From NCBI RefSeq assembly GCF_001611555.1, contig NZ_LSGP01000013.1, positions 496,001 through 560,000 of the forward strand: 64,000 bases of DNA, written 5' to 3'. The first letter of the stretch is position 1, and each line of letters opens with the position of its first letter. The notes under the pieces are model-generated. The model ran no database searches, had not been told where the DNA came from, and was given only the letters and a program-made list of their open reading frames with translations. The position numbers and the translations under genes were made by a program. This stretch comes from Anaerosporomusa subterranea (GTDB lineage Bacteria; Bacillota; Negativicutes; Sporomusales; Acetonemataceae). Shown here in pieces: positions 27,205 through 36,649 of this stretch.

Positions 27205-27262
27205 ACGTCTATCAACAAGACAAATAATTATCATCAATTGCCTGGAATGTACGTTACTCAAA

Positions 27263-27387
27263 TATATGTCCAACCTACATTATACATTCGGGAGTCCGAT
27301 GTCGTGCAGCTGCCGAGCCGCCACAGAGCGGAGGGCAAAACCACGGCTAGGACTCCCCACCTGCGAGAAGGCAGGTTTGGACATATA
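27263..27387 (+). ncRNA. Candidate structured RNA, unclassified
   Basis: Nested pairing over 125 nt. Closing helix: TATATGTCCAA with TTGGACATATA, 11 bp. Inner helix: GGGAGTCC with GGACTCCC, 8 bp. Hairpin: ACCTGC-GAGAAG-GCAGGT. Hairpin: CCGC-CACAGA-GCGG. Single-stranded GGGCAAAACCA lies in the core. The pairing is dense and GC-rich compared with the AT-rich flanks. I could not match it to a known riboswitch, 6S or SRP RNA. The strand is inferred from the plus-strand promoter and terminator. Confidence 0.45.
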
Positions 27388-27418
27388 CGAAAACGGTATT
27401 TTGGGCGAAACAATTTTT

Positions 27419-27446
27419 GAGGGGCTTGCCATTAGGCAAGCCCCTC
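27419..27446 (+). terminator. Terminator between the candidate RNA and holA
   Basis: GAGGGGCTTGCC, loop ATTA, GGCAAGCCCCTC, then TGTTT: a perfect 12-bp stem. The T-rich tail is on the plus strand, which fits an RNA gene from the left better than holA from the right; it may serve both. Confidence 0.75.
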
Positions 27447-27457
27447 TGTTTAGTCCC

Positions 27458-28492
27458 TTACCCCCTGCACATCTCAATAACGATGCCCTCAAGTGACACA
27501 TTCCCCGCGCGACCAGACTTGATCGCCCGGTCAACATCTGAGATCATTATCAAAATTTGCTTCAGTTTGCCTTCCGAAAAGCGGCGAGCTTGGCCTAGCA
27601 TCTTTTCGGCGACGAAGGGGTGCAACCCTAAAATTTTAGCGATGTCTTGCGATGTTTTGCCGTCCGCCGCCAGTTCTTTTGCATAGAGCAAGGCGCGAGT
27701 TTGTCTGGCGATAAGCATGAGCATGCGCATTGGGGGTTCGCCAGTGGCGAGTTGCCCATCGAGTAACCGCAACGCCAGGGTAATGTTTTTTTGGCTCATA
27801 GCGTCAATCATGGCGAAAATATTAACTTCAGGGACGCCTGCTAGAGTAGCTTCGACATCATCTAGACTCACGCGCTGCCTTTCACCTGTGTGCAGCGCGA
27901 TTTTTTGTGTTTCATTGTCAAGAAACCCCATAGATATTTGGGGCATGAAGGAAAGGCCTGTCATCAAATAATCAAGAGCCTCAGGCGCGATGGTTTTACC
28001 TTCTTCTCTCAGTCGTTCCTGGACCCATTCGCGAGAATCACGCGCCTTGAGCGGAACGAGTTCGACGACAGCGCCTGCCTTCTCAACGGCTTTAAAAAGC
28101 TTGCGGCGTTTATCCACCTTGTCGCCGGCAATAAACAATAAATGAGTGTAGTCAGGGATATGCTGCAAACAATCGAACAATCTTGTGTCCGATTTATCGG
28201 AGGCTTCCGGTCCGGCATCGTTCTTGCCGGCACGAAACAGTTTGGTGTCACGAACAATGATTACATTTTTGCCGCCGAAGAACGGCATAGATTCTATCGC
28301 CTGCATCAATTCGGGCACAGAAGGATCCTGTTCGAAAATTCGCAGCCCCATATCCCTGTCCTCAGGCGGCAATGCAGCTTCAATAAGTGCCTTTTCTGCC
28401 TGCCGTGCGTAATAGCGTTCTTCTCCGAATAAGAGATACACGGCTTCGAGTTTGCCTCTGTTGATGGTTTGTATCAATTCACGAATAGTCAT
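27458..28492 (-). CDS. holA: DNA polymerase III delta subunit
   Basis: 344 residues, HolA/YqeN family; the clamp-loader subunit that opens the sliding clamp. N-terminal AVYLLFGEERYYARQAEKAL, central KRRKLFKAVEKAGAVVE, and the C-terminal MLMLIARQTRALLYAKEL and LGLHPFVAEKMLGQARRFS are family features. ATG at 28492 follows GGAGG at 8 nt; the longer frame has no ribosome site. The order comEC-holA is common in Firmicutes. Confidence 0.93.
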   Translation of the reverse strand: MTIRELIQTINRGKLEAVYLLFGEERYYARQAEKALIEAALPPEDRDMGLRIFEQDPSVPELMQAIESMPFFGGKNVIIVRDTKLFRAGKNDAGPEASDKSDTRLFDCLQHIPDYTHLLFIAGDKVDKRRKLFKAVEKAGAVVELVPLKARDSREWVQERLREEGKTIAPEALDYLMTGLSFMPQISMGFLDNETQKIALHTGERQRVSLDDVEATLAGVPEVNIFAMIDAMSQKNITLALRLLDGQLATGEPPMRMLMLIARQTRALLYAKELAADGKTSQDIAKILGLHPFVAEKMLGQARRFSEGKLKQILIMISDVDRAIKSGRAGNVSLEGIVIEMCRG

Positions 28493-28640
28493 AGTTTCAC
28501 CCTCCGCCTTAGTACCGGTAGATTTTCCGCAATGCGGCGTTGGCGTCAATCGGCATACCGCCGGTATGTCTCATTCCTCCGCCTTGCCTTGCAAAAAATC
28601 TCCGCGCCACTATACTTACAGTCTTAGAGCTAACACGGTA

Positions 28641-30989
28641 CTAATTGTTGATATAAGGTTTTACTGTTAAATGTAAGCCATCGCTTTCAAAGACAACAGC
28701 GCCGTGTTTGTCAGTGCGAAAAACTGGACGTCCACCTGCGCTTAAGCGTTTTAAGGTATCCGGATGCGGATGACCATATCGGTTGCCGGCGCCGACTGAG
28801 ATCACCGCGTAGCGCGGGTCTAGCGTTGTCAGAAAAGCAGGCGAGGTCGAAGCTTGGGCCCCATGATGTCCTACCTTGAGCACGGTTTGTGGTGCAATGC
28901 CCTGAGCGAGCAGTGCTTGTTCACTTTGTCCCTCGAGGTCTCCGGTAATTAAAAAGCTGTGTGAGCCATAGCGAACCTCAACAACGCAGGAGTTTTCATT
29001 ACTGTTACCACGTTTACTACTAGAGACAGACACATGTGGACGCAACAGGGAAAATCGGACTCCGTCAATCACGATCGATTGACCGGAATAAGCGGGAATG
29101 ACGGTTAGCCCTTTAAGGCTATTAAGATTATCGACAGCAGGTGTAAGCTCCTCGGGCGGCAGTAATATCTGTGAAACAGGCACTGCAGCAGCAACAGCTT
29201 TCGCTCCTCCAGCGTGATCCTGATGACCGTGGGTTAGTATCAGGTAGTCGAGTGAAGTCACGTGCAATCGCCGCAAATATGGATAAACGACTCGTTCTCC
29301 AATATCAAAATCTCCGCCGCTTGAGCCGCCAGTATCAATCAACACAGCTCGCCCCCGCGGAGTCATCACCAGCGTTGCATCACCTTGGCCAACGTCGATA
29401 AAGTGTACAGACAGCGGTCGCGGCCAGACAGCCCCCACGGCAGTCAAGATGGTCAATAGTGCCATAACAGCGAGTGTTTGTTGGCGTCGGCGCCGGAGCA
29501 AGAAGGCGAGGTCAGGCAAAAAGGTCAGATACCCGTACAGCCATAAAATACAGTAATAATAGGCCGCAGACATCAGTAGATTAAGCGGCGGTAAATACAC
29601 TGCAAATGGCAACAAAGCTAATGCTGAATTGACGTGTTTGGCAGTACTTAAAATCAGGCTGCAAATCACCAGCAGCAAATGTCCAACAGGCGGAACGACT
29701 AGCGAAGTAAGGCTGCCAGCCAGTCCAAGAACTACTGTCAACTCGATAGCAGGAACAACTAAGAGATTAGCAGCAAACGACATCAGCGGAATGGTATTAA
29801 AGTACCAGGCCATCACTGGCAAAACCCCGAGTTGCGCTGCTGCAGTCGCCGCAATTGGTCTTGATAGCCAATCAGGTAAAAATGCTAACCGTTCTGCGGT
29901 TTTTGCATAAAGCAGCACCAATCCAGCTGTTCCGCTAAAGGAAAGTTGAAAACTGATATCCTCGATAAGTGACGGTTCAAAAAGCAGCATTCCGCCTGCT
30001 GTCAACGCTAGCGCGTTAGCGGCGTCTTTCTCTCTGCCCCAAACCGCGGCAGACAGTGCAATCAGCCCCATAATGACAGAGCGGATAACCGGCGGGGAAA
30101 GTCCGGCCAACAAGGCATAAGATAAAACCGCAAATGCCGCAAGCAGAGCTGAGGGTTGTTGCCGCAGTCCCGCCACGCCGCCCAACCAATGGACTGCCCC
30201 TGCCACCAACGCGATGTGTGAGCCGGACACAGATAGAATATGAATAATTCCAGTTGCTGCAAACTCACGAATCGCATCAGTCGGAATTCCACTGTAGCCG
30301 CCAAACAAAGCACCTTTAAGAATAGCCGCATCGCTTTCCGGCATTGCTGCTTTCATTTTGGCAATCATGGCTTCTCGCAGTGAGTTTAACCTACTTCGCC
30401 AATCAGTCTCCGTCTGACTGGCATAGCGCGGTTCTCCGTTGGGCGAAAGTCGAGCAGTAAAGCCCTGTCTACGCCATGAAGCAACCATATCAGGCGAGCC
30501 CGGATTATTATAGCCATGCAGCTCTTTGATTGCACCGGCGAGTACAATATTGGCGCCATGAGGGTAGATCGGTCTATCTGAGCTCTGACGCACACTGGCG
30601 AATAGTTTGCCACTGGCTGACTGCGGTGTATTGCCTGCTTTAACGGCTTGGACGCGGAGCCGGTAGCGAACAGAAACAGAATCAGCATCCAATCGGGCAG
30701 CCTCTGGTGTTCCATCAACAACTCCATATACGGCTACAGTTTTACCGATATAGGAACTTATATCATCAACGGGCAGGATTTGTCCCTGTAAAGCCCTAGC
30801 CATACCGGCAAAAAAACAAGCCGCAGCCAGCAGCCAAACAGCCCGGTCATTGTTCTTCCGAACAAGCCAGGCGACAGCAATCAAGCAAATAGCAGCCGCG
30901 CTAATAGGAATGATTGATGAAAACACTACTGTTCCAGCGGCCAGTATCCCGACAGCCAACGACAGCACGCACCAGTGAGCCAGATCCAT
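28641..30989 (-). CDS. comEC: DNA uptake channel ComEC/Rec2
   Basis: 782 residues. An N-terminal membrane part with a DUF4131-like domain (AVYGVVDGTPEAARLDADSV) is followed by the multi-spanning competence domain (GIIHILSVSGSHIALVAGAV, GLSPPVIRSVIMG). The C-terminal metallo-beta-lactamase-like domain (about 525-782) has FIDVGQGDATLV and LTHGHQDHAGG. It forms the inner-membrane channel for single-stranded DNA in transformation. With comEA in the same window, part of the competence machinery is present. It is 16 nt behind the MFS gene. ATG at 30989 is preferred to GTG at 30998. Confidence 0.93.
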   Translation of the reverse strand: MDLAHWCVLSLAVGILAAGTVVFSSIIPISAAAICLIAVAWLVRKNNDRAVWLLAAACFFAGMARALQGQILPVDDISSYIGKTVAVYGVVDGTPEAARLDADSVSVRYRLRVQAVKAGNTPQSASGKLFASVRQSSDRPIYPHGANIVLAGAIKELHGYNNPGSPDMVASWRRQGFTARLSPNGEPRYASQTETDWRSRLNSLREAMIAKMKAAMPESDAAILKGALFGGYSGIPTDAIREFAATGIIHILSVSGSHIALVAGAVHWLGGVAGLRQQPSALLAAFAVLSYALLAGLSPPVIRSVIMGLIALSAAVWGREKDAANALALTAGGMLLFEPSLIEDISFQLSFSGTAGLVLLYAKTAERLAFLPDWLSRPIAATAAAQLGVLPVMAWYFNTIPLMSFAANLLVVPAIELTVVLGLAGSLTSLVVPPVGHLLLVICSLILSTAKHVNSALALLPFAVYLPPLNLLMSAAYYYCILWLYGYLTFLPDLAFLLRRRRQQTLAVMALLTILTAVGAVWPRPLSVHFIDVGQGDATLVMTPRGRAVLIDTGGSSGGDFDIGERVVYPYLRRLHVTSLDYLILTHGHQDHAGGAKAVAAAVPVSQILLPPEELTPAVDNLNSLKGLTVIPAYSGQSIVIDGVRFSLLRPHVSVSSSKRGNSNENSCVVEVRYGSHSFLITGDLEGQSEQALLAQGIAPQTVLKVGHHGAQASTSPAFLTTLDPRYAVISVGAGNRYGHPHPDTLKRLSAGGRPVFRTDKHGAVVFESDGLHLTVKPYINN

Positions 30990-31005
30990 CGTACCCACCT
31001 ATGTA

Positions 31006-32214
31006 TCATATTTGTGTCTGTGAGCAATCTATCGCCTTGCTGACATACACCATTTTATACACCCAAATAGCGTTCAACATCAATAAAGCACTGGTGAAAA
31101 AGAATACATATTGGATGCCAAACCAAGCAGCTACTCCGCCGCCGAATATAGCGCCCCCAAACGAGCCGATGAATTGCGCAGACTGATTGTAGCCGAATAC
31201 ACGGCCGGCGAATTCATCTGGGGTCAATTGTTTAACCAGACTGTTAATGGAAGGCAACAAGCCTGCAGTTGCAATGCCTAATAAAAAGCGCAAGCCCATT
31301 AGTTGCCACGGGCTATCAACCATCGCCTGCGGAATGAACAAGAGTGCTGCCGCCGTTAAGGCAACAATCATGACTTTTTGCGGCCCGATTCGGTCTGACA
31401 GCTTGCCCAAGCGTGGCGCAGCGATAATACTGGCTAGTCCAGAGGCCGAAAAAACCATGCCAGAGATCAGCGCGACTTGGGTGGTGTTTTCGGATAACTG
31501 ACTAATGTAGACTGTAATAATTGGTTGTATTGACATCAGCCCTAACTGCATAACCAGAGTGGTGACAAACATAGCAACCATAATCTGCGGTTGAGGCAGA
31601 CGCCGCCAGATCTCACCAAAGCTTAGAGCCGGTTTATCTGACGGGATAAACTGCTCCTGCACAAACAGCAATGAGGCGAAAAAGGCGATCAATAACAAAA
31701 TACCGATCGCAATAAAATTACTGCGAATTCCCAAGGCCATTGCCAGATAGCCACCTAGCAGCGGACCTAAAAGCATACCGGCGACAGCTCCTGTTGACAG
31801 AGTGCCCAGTGCCCAACCCGCACGCTCTTTAGGGGTCTGCGTGGCGACAAGAGTGATAGCTCCAGAGTAAAATCCGGAAATTGTTCCTTGTAACAAGCGT
31901 AGACCTACCAGCTGATAGATGTTTTGTACAAACGCCATGGCACTAATGATAATTGCCATGCCAAGGCTTGCCCGCAATAACATCGGTTTTCGGCCGTATT
32001 TGTCAGCAGCTCTTCCCCACAGCGGAGAAAAGATTGCCATGCAAATAAACGTGATGCCATAGGTGATGCCAGACCACTGCTCGATCTCAGGCAGAGAGTG
32101 AACACCGAGTTGTTCAATATATAGCGGCAGGATAGGCGTAAGCTGGCTTAGCCCCGCCGACGTAGCCAGTACGCCGAACCAGCAAACATATAAATTTCTT
32201 TTCCATATTTCCAT
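31006..32214 (-). CDS. MFS transporter, multidrug-efflux type
   Basis: 402 residues, 12 predicted membrane segments. The MFS signature is at LWGRAADKYGRKPMLLRAS between segments 2 and 3, with a second weaker copy at RLGKLSDRIGPQKVM. A LLGPLLGGYLA antiporter-type motif in segment 5 suggests drug/proton antiport (MdtG/TetA-like). Substrate unknown. It is probably cotranscribed with comEC. Confidence 0.85.
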   Translation of the reverse strand: MEIWKRNLYVCWFGVLATSAGLSQLTPILPLYIEQLGVHSLPEIEQWSGITYGITFICMAIFSPLWGRAADKYGRKPMLLRASLGMAIIISAMAFVQNIYQLVGLRLLQGTISGFYSGAITLVATQTPKERAGWALGTLSTGAVAGMLLGPLLGGYLAMALGIRSNFIAIGILLLIAFFASLLFVQEQFIPSDKPALSFGEIWRRLPQPQIMVAMFVTTLVMQLGLMSIQPIITVYISQLSENTTQVALISGMVFSASGLASIIAAPRLGKLSDRIGPQKVMIVALTAAALLFIPQAMVDSPWQLMGLRFLLGIATAGLLPSINSLVKQLTPDEFAGRVFGYNQSAQFIGSFGGAIFGGGVAAWFGIQYVFFFTSALLMLNAIWVYKMVYVSKAIDCSQTQI

Positions 32215-32405
32215 GAGTATCCCCCAGTTTTGGCAGACCAGATGTCACCTGTCAACTTCCAATACACTGAATTATGTTTATCATACCGCGAATCAGTAAT
32301 AAATGCCAGATCTAGTTAAAAAACTGAATAATCCGACAGGATTTAAAAAGAAAAGATGGAATTATTTAGTTGGAATACAAAATCGTTGTGGTGGAGGGGA
32401 TATTT

Positions 32406-33437
32406 GTGAAGAGAGTGCCTATTTTGTTGCTTGCCCTGCTAGTTATTGCTAGTCTGCTGCTAACGGCGTGCGGCGGAGGTGGTGCAACCCAACCGGCGGC
32501 TAAGTCTAACGAAGCGATCAATATCTATACCATCTGGCCTGAGAAATACTCTTCAGCGATTTTTGCGGCATTTACCAAAGACACTGGAGTTAAGGTAAAT
32601 TTTGTCCGTTTCTCCTCTGGTGAAGCACTCGCCCGCATAGTAGCAGAAAAAGATAATCCACAGGTTGATGTTCTCTTTGGCGGTCCAGCCGATACGTTCG
32701 CGGCTGGAGTGGAAAAAAGCGTATTTGAACCCTACAGCCCCAAAAGCGCAGATAAAATTCCATCAAAATTTAAAGATGCAAATAACAACTGGGTTGGAGT
32801 CGCTGTCAACCCAATCTGTTTCATGTTTAATGCAAAGACATTGAAAGAGAAAAATATCACAGCACCAACTTCCTGGGATGACCTGCTGAACCCAGCGTTT
32901 AAAAGCGGACTGCAAATGGCTGATGCACGGACATCTGGTACAGCCATCTCGCGAATTCTCAGTCTGACCAGTTTCATGAGCGAAGACGCGGCCTATGACT
33001 ATCAAAAGAAATTACACCAAAACGTTCAAATGTACACAAAGAGCGGCGCGGGTGGCGCTCTGCCGATAGCAACCGGTCAAGCAATCGGCGGCGTGTTCTT
33101 CTTGGTCGATACTCTTGAAATTAAACAACAGGGCCATGATGTGGTTATCTCCTATCCGAAGGAAGGCGTCGCCTACGCAGTTGAGGCTATGGCCCTGATC
33201 AAAGGCGCCAAACAGCCAGCTCTGGCTAAGAAATTTCTAGACTGGGCCTCAACTGCCGATATGCAAAAACTGTATGAGGCGAACAAGATTAATTTCATCC
33301 CCACCAACCCCGACGTGAAAGTAACTGACCCTGCTCTGGATATGAGTAAGGTGAAAATGTTCGAAGTCGATATCGTTAAAGCAGGCAAAGACCGTCAGCG
33401 TCTGGTAGACCGCTGGATCAACCAAGTTGTGAAATGA
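32406..33437 (+). CDS. ABC substrate-binding lipoprotein, ferric-iron (AfuA/FbpA) type
   Basis: 343 residues with signal peptide and lipobox LLTAC. The mature part is a type II periplasmic-binding fold (INIYTIWPEKYSSAIFAAF, VDVLFGGPADTF, GVAVNPICFMFN, ARTSGTAISRIL). The family covers ferric iron, phosphonate and some polyamine or thiamine binders. Tyrosine pairs expected for iron binding are not obvious to me, so the ligand is open. GTG at 32406 follows GGAGGGG; the upstream ATG would bypass the signal peptide. The 4-nt overlap with the permease shows coupling. Confidence 0.85.
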   Translation: MKRVPILLLALLVIASLLLTACGGGGATQPAAKSNEAINIYTIWPEKYSSAIFAAFTKDTGVKVNFVRFSSGEALARIVAEKDNPQVDVLFGGPADTFAAGVEKSVFEPYSPKSADKIPSKFKDANNNWVGVAVNPICFMFNAKTLKEKNITAPTSWDDLLNPAFKSGLQMADARTSGTAISRILSLTSFMSEDAAYDYQKKLHQNVQMYTKSGAGGALPIATGQAIGGVFFLVDTLEIKQQGHDVVISYPKEGVAYAVEAMALIKGAKQPALAKKFLDWASTADMQKLYEANKINFIPTNPDVKVTDPALDMSKVKMFEVDIVKAGKDRQRLVDRWINQVVK

Positions 33438-35101
33438 TGAAGGCGGGCAGCAATAGTCCGCTTAAACGCGACCCCGCGCTTCTTCCTGCATTGTTGGTCA
33501 TTTGGGCAGCCATGGGGGTATTCATCCTTTACCCCCTGGTCCGCCTGCTCTTGGTCGCGTTCTTTGATGATGGACAATTCACTTTCAGTCACATAATCCA
33601 TACCTTTTCCAATTGGTATGACCGGCAGGCCCTATATAACAGTCTATTCCTAGCCGTCACCGTATCATTAGCAGGCGTGTGCCTAGGCTTTATTTACGCT
33701 TATGCAGTTACGCGACTAGCTTTACCGCGCGCTGTGAAGTGGCTTTTGGGAGCAATCACTGTCTTGCCGTTGATTTCACCGCCCTTTACCTCTAGCATCG
33801 CGATGACGCTGGCACTCGGACCAAATGGTATGTTGATCAAATGGCTAGGATTGCCGAATTTTTCAATCTACGGGTTTTGGGGAACCTGGCTGTCCGAGGT
33901 GCTTACCCTATTTCCAGTGGCATTCCTAACCTTAAACGGAGTCTTACAGGCAATCGATCCCAACTTGGAGGATGCTGCTTTAAGCTTAGGGGAAACCAAA
34001 TGGCGCACCTTTCTAAGAATTACCTGCCCGTTAGCTGTACCAGGAATCGCTAATGCGTTCTTGTTGTTATTTGCCAGTTCATTAGCCGACTTCGCTACTC
34101 CGCTAATTTTGGCTGGACACAGTTTCCCTGTTTTACCCACTCAGGCTTATTTGCAGATTACCGGTCTGCATGACCTCAAAGGCGGCGCTGCACTGTCATT
34201 CGTCCTGTTGCTGCCTGCGCTGGGTATCTACTTATTGCAGCGTTACTGGGTCGGCAATCGTAGTTATGTAACTATTACCGGCAAAGCAGGTGCGCGCACC
34301 AAAGCACGTGGATTGGATACGTGTGCGACAGTTTTAATCTTAACCATCTGCCTCCTAACCGCGAGTTTTATCTTATTCTTGTATTCAATTATATTTGTCG
34401 GTTCGGTGGTTAAGGTCTGGGGCGTAAACTATGGACTAACGTTAGACCATTACAACTATGTCTTTACCCGCGGTTTCAAAGCGATCACCGATACCCTGTT
34501 AATTGCATTGACAGCTATGCCTATTGGAGCTCTCTTGGGAGTCATGATCGGTTATTTAACTACTCGCAAAGAATTTGTCGGTAATAGGCTGCTGGAATTT
34601 GTCGCATTGCTCAATTACGCTTTACCGGGGACAGTCATCGGCATTGCCTATATTGTCGCCTTTAATAGCGGCCCCATCGTTTTGACTGGCACGATGATGA
34701 TTATTGTTTCCGCCTATGTATTTCGCTATGATGCGACAGGTATCCGATCGACAATCGCTTCATTAAAGCAAATCGATCAATCACTTGAAGAGGCTTCCCT
34801 ATCACTGGGTGAAAGTGCGTTTAACACGTTCCGTAAGGTAACACTACCGTTGATTATTCCGGCAGTCAGCGCCGGTATGAAATTTCTCTTTATCAGGGCG
34901 ATGACTGCAATTAGCGCTACCATCTTCCTGGTGTCAGTGCGCTGGACGCTTTTAACCACACGGATTCTTGAATGCATGACCGAACTTCAATTTGCCCAAG
35001 CTTCAGCATTTTCCGTTATCTTGATTTTGATTGTGTTCACAGCCAGCGGATTGATTACACTCTGTTTCCGACTGGCTTATCCGCGTTATGATCGGATATA
35101 G
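33434..35101 (+). CDS. ABC permease, fused double domain, ferric-iron type
   Basis: 555 residues, about 12 membrane segments, two BPD_transp_1 domains in one chain as in FbpB/AfuB. Each half carries an EAA loop: EDAALSLGETKWRTFLRIT near 180 and EEASLSLGESAFNTFRKVT near 455. It forms the membrane channel for the adjacent binding protein and ATPase. ATG at 33434 overlaps the previous stop (ATGA). Confidence 0.9.
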   Translation: MMKAGSNSPLKRDPALLPALLVIWAAMGVFILYPLVRLLLVAFFDDGQFTFSHIIHTFSNWYDRQALYNSLFLAVTVSLAGVCLGFIYAYAVTRLALPRAVKWLLGAITVLPLISPPFTSSIAMTLALGPNGMLIKWLGLPNFSIYGFWGTWLSEVLTLFPVAFLTLNGVLQAIDPNLEDAALSLGETKWRTFLRITCPLAVPGIANAFLLLFASSLADFATPLILAGHSFPVLPTQAYLQITGLHDLKGGAALSFVLLLPALGIYLLQRYWVGNRSYVTITGKAGARTKARGLDTCATVLILTICLLTASFILFLYSIIFVGSVVKVWGVNYGLTLDHYNYVFTRGFKAITDTLLIALTAMPIGALLGVMIGYLTTRKEFVGNRLLEFVALLNYALPGTVIGIAYIVAFNSGPIVLTGTMMIIVSAYVFRYDATGIRSTIASLKQIDQSLEEASLSLGESAFNTFRKVTLPLIIPAVSAGMKFLFIRAMTAISATIFLVSVRWTLLTTRILECMTELQFAQASAFSVILILIVFTASGLITLCFRLAYPRYDRI

Positions 35102-35133
35102 TCGGCAGGAAACTTTTTCACAGGAGGATTATT

Positions 35134-36213
35134 ATGTCTGTTAGAATCTCGCTTGTTCATTTGACTAAGCAGTTTACGAAAGAACAAGCTATATTTACAG
35201 CTGTAGACGATGTAAACCTCGAGGTGACCTCGGGAGAGCTTGTCACCTTGCTCGGACCATCAGGCTGTGGCAAAACGACCACCTTACGCATGATCGCGGG
35301 CTTTGAAACCCCCAGCAACGGCAGCATCCTGTTTGACGGTTCTGATGTCACAAGTGTGATGGTCAACAAGCGCGACATCGGCTTCGTCTTTCAAAGCTAT
35401 GCCTTATTCCCTCATATGAATGTATTTGACAATGTTGCCTACGGTCTGCGGGCGCGACGGTTAGGCCCGTCTGAAATTTCAAAGACGGTAGAAGAAAGTA
35501 TTGAATTGGTCGGATTAAAAAAATCTAATGCGCTGTATCCGAATCAATTGTCAGGCGGCGAACAACAGCGGGTTGCGTTAGCGAGAGTGTTAGCTTTAAA
35601 GCCCAGAGTATTGCTTATGGACGAACCATTGTCAAACTTAGATGCTAAACTGCGTATTCACATGCGCACAGAGATCCGCCGACTACAAAAACATCTTGGC
35701 GTAACCTGCTTATATGTCACTCATGATCAAAAAGAAGCATTAACGCTTGCAGATCGAATAGTCGTCATGAATAAGGGGCATGTTGAGCAGGTAGAAACTC
35801 CGTTTGAACTATATGCGAATCCTGCCAGCTTATTTGTTGCCGATTTTATTGGCGGAGCGAATGTACTACAGGGAATTATTGAGTCTGTGCACTCTGGTTA
35901 TCTAGAGGTTAGCCTCAATAATGTGTTGATTACGGCGCGAGCTGCTGCTGGGCAAAGTTTTTCGCCAGGTGATAGGGCTACACTAGTCATTCGCCCTGAA
36001 TCCATCAGCCTCCACCCTGTTCGGGATGCACTATCCGGCCGTATCGTAACAAGGACGTTTGTCGGCGACCGTATCGACTATGAGATCCAACTGAGCGCAG
36101 ATTCGGTTTTGCGGGCCGAGATTCCCTATTCGTATGCAACTCAGGTATTGGAAGAAGGCAGCGAGACTGGGTTCACTGTGAATATGATGGATATTGTCGC
36201 ACTAAGAGCATAA
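35134..36213 (+). CDS. ABC ATPase, ferric-iron/polyamine type
   Basis: 359 residues. Walker A is GPSGCGKTTT, Q-loop FVFQSYALFPHM, signature LSGGEQQR, Walker B VLLMDEPLSNLD, and H-loop VTHDQ. A C-terminal TOBE regulatory domain (about 280-355) is typical of FbpC/PotA/AfuC. It powers the importer of the two upstream genes and is followed by a terminator. Confidence 0.93.
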   Translation: MSVRISLVHLTKQFTKEQAIFTAVDDVNLEVTSGELVTLLGPSGCGKTTTLRMIAGFETPSNGSILFDGSDVTSVMVNKRDIGFVFQSYALFPHMNVFDNVAYGLRARRLGPSEISKTVEESIELVGLKKSNALYPNQLSGGEQQRVALARVLALKPRVLLMDEPLSNLDAKLRIHMRTEIRRLQKHLGVTCLYVTHDQKEALTLADRIVVMNKGHVEQVETPFELYANPASLFVADFIGGANVLQGIIESVHSGYLEVSLNNVLITARAAAGQSFSPGDRATLVIRPESISLHPVRDALSGRIVTRTFVGDRIDYEIQLSADSVLRAEIPYSYATQVLEEGSETGFTVNMMDIVALRA

Positions 36214-36214
36214 T

Positions 36215-36248
36215 AGAGAAGGCAACCTGCACACAGGTTGCCTTCTCT
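36215..36248 (+). terminator. Terminator of the importer operon
   Basis: AGAGAAGGCAACCTG, loop CACA, CAGGTTGCCTTCTCT: perfect 15-bp arms 2 nt after the stop. Confidence 0.9.
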
Positions 36249-36303
36249 ATTTACAAGCAGTAATTTCTCTGCCATGAATGCCACAGTAATTATTCAATTG
36301 TGA

Positions 36304-36567
36304 TCAACCGATATTAACCTCGGTTACCTTCGCCACATAGTCATCGTCACCAGAAATAGCCCTAAACACTATCTCTGTGTCGTTGGCAAGTTTTGCACAG
36401 TAAGCCTGTTCCCCATCTCTATCCAGAGCATTTACTCGAACTATTGATATTGAGTTTATATCTGCTACCTGATAATCGGTCAATATTCCGGTGACTCGCT
36501 TAGTTAATTCACCAGTCGGACACTCCAATTGCTTGATTCTCGCCATTGCCGCTTCAATATTTGTCAT
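36304..36567 (-). CDS. Hypothetical small protein
   Basis: 87 residues starting MTNIEAAMARIKQLE, mixed alpha/beta, no signal or membrane segment. The middle (TDYQVADINSISIVRVNAL) looks like a small soluble fold. GGAGGTT lies 8 nt before the ATG at 36567; the upstream ATG contains that site. No family recognised, and it stands alone between two transport operons. Confidence 0.6.
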   Translation of the reverse strand: MTNIEAAMARIKQLECPTGELTKRVTGILTDYQVADINSISIVRVNALDRDGEQAYCAKLANDTEIVFRAISGDDDYVAKVTEVNIG

Positions 36568-36649
36568 TAGCTTAACCTCCAAAATGAATCCTCATGTTCC
36601 TAGTATTTCATTTCGGCAGTCCATCATTCGCGTTTTAGCAAGTTCAACT

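Larger units (their letters stand above)
26848..27457. other. 610-bp intergenic region with predicted RNA structures
   Basis: No credible protein gene. It holds the leader of the racemase gene with a long-range hairpin (27008-27085), a candidate promoter (27175-27204, plus strand), a set of nested helices (27263-27387) and a terminator (27419-27446). These are listed separately. Confidence 0.6.

Noticed and set aside
27224-27238. TGATAAT-T-ATTTGTC on the minus strand, like half of a Fur box
   Set aside because: Only one half-site fits, and no iron gene is next to it.
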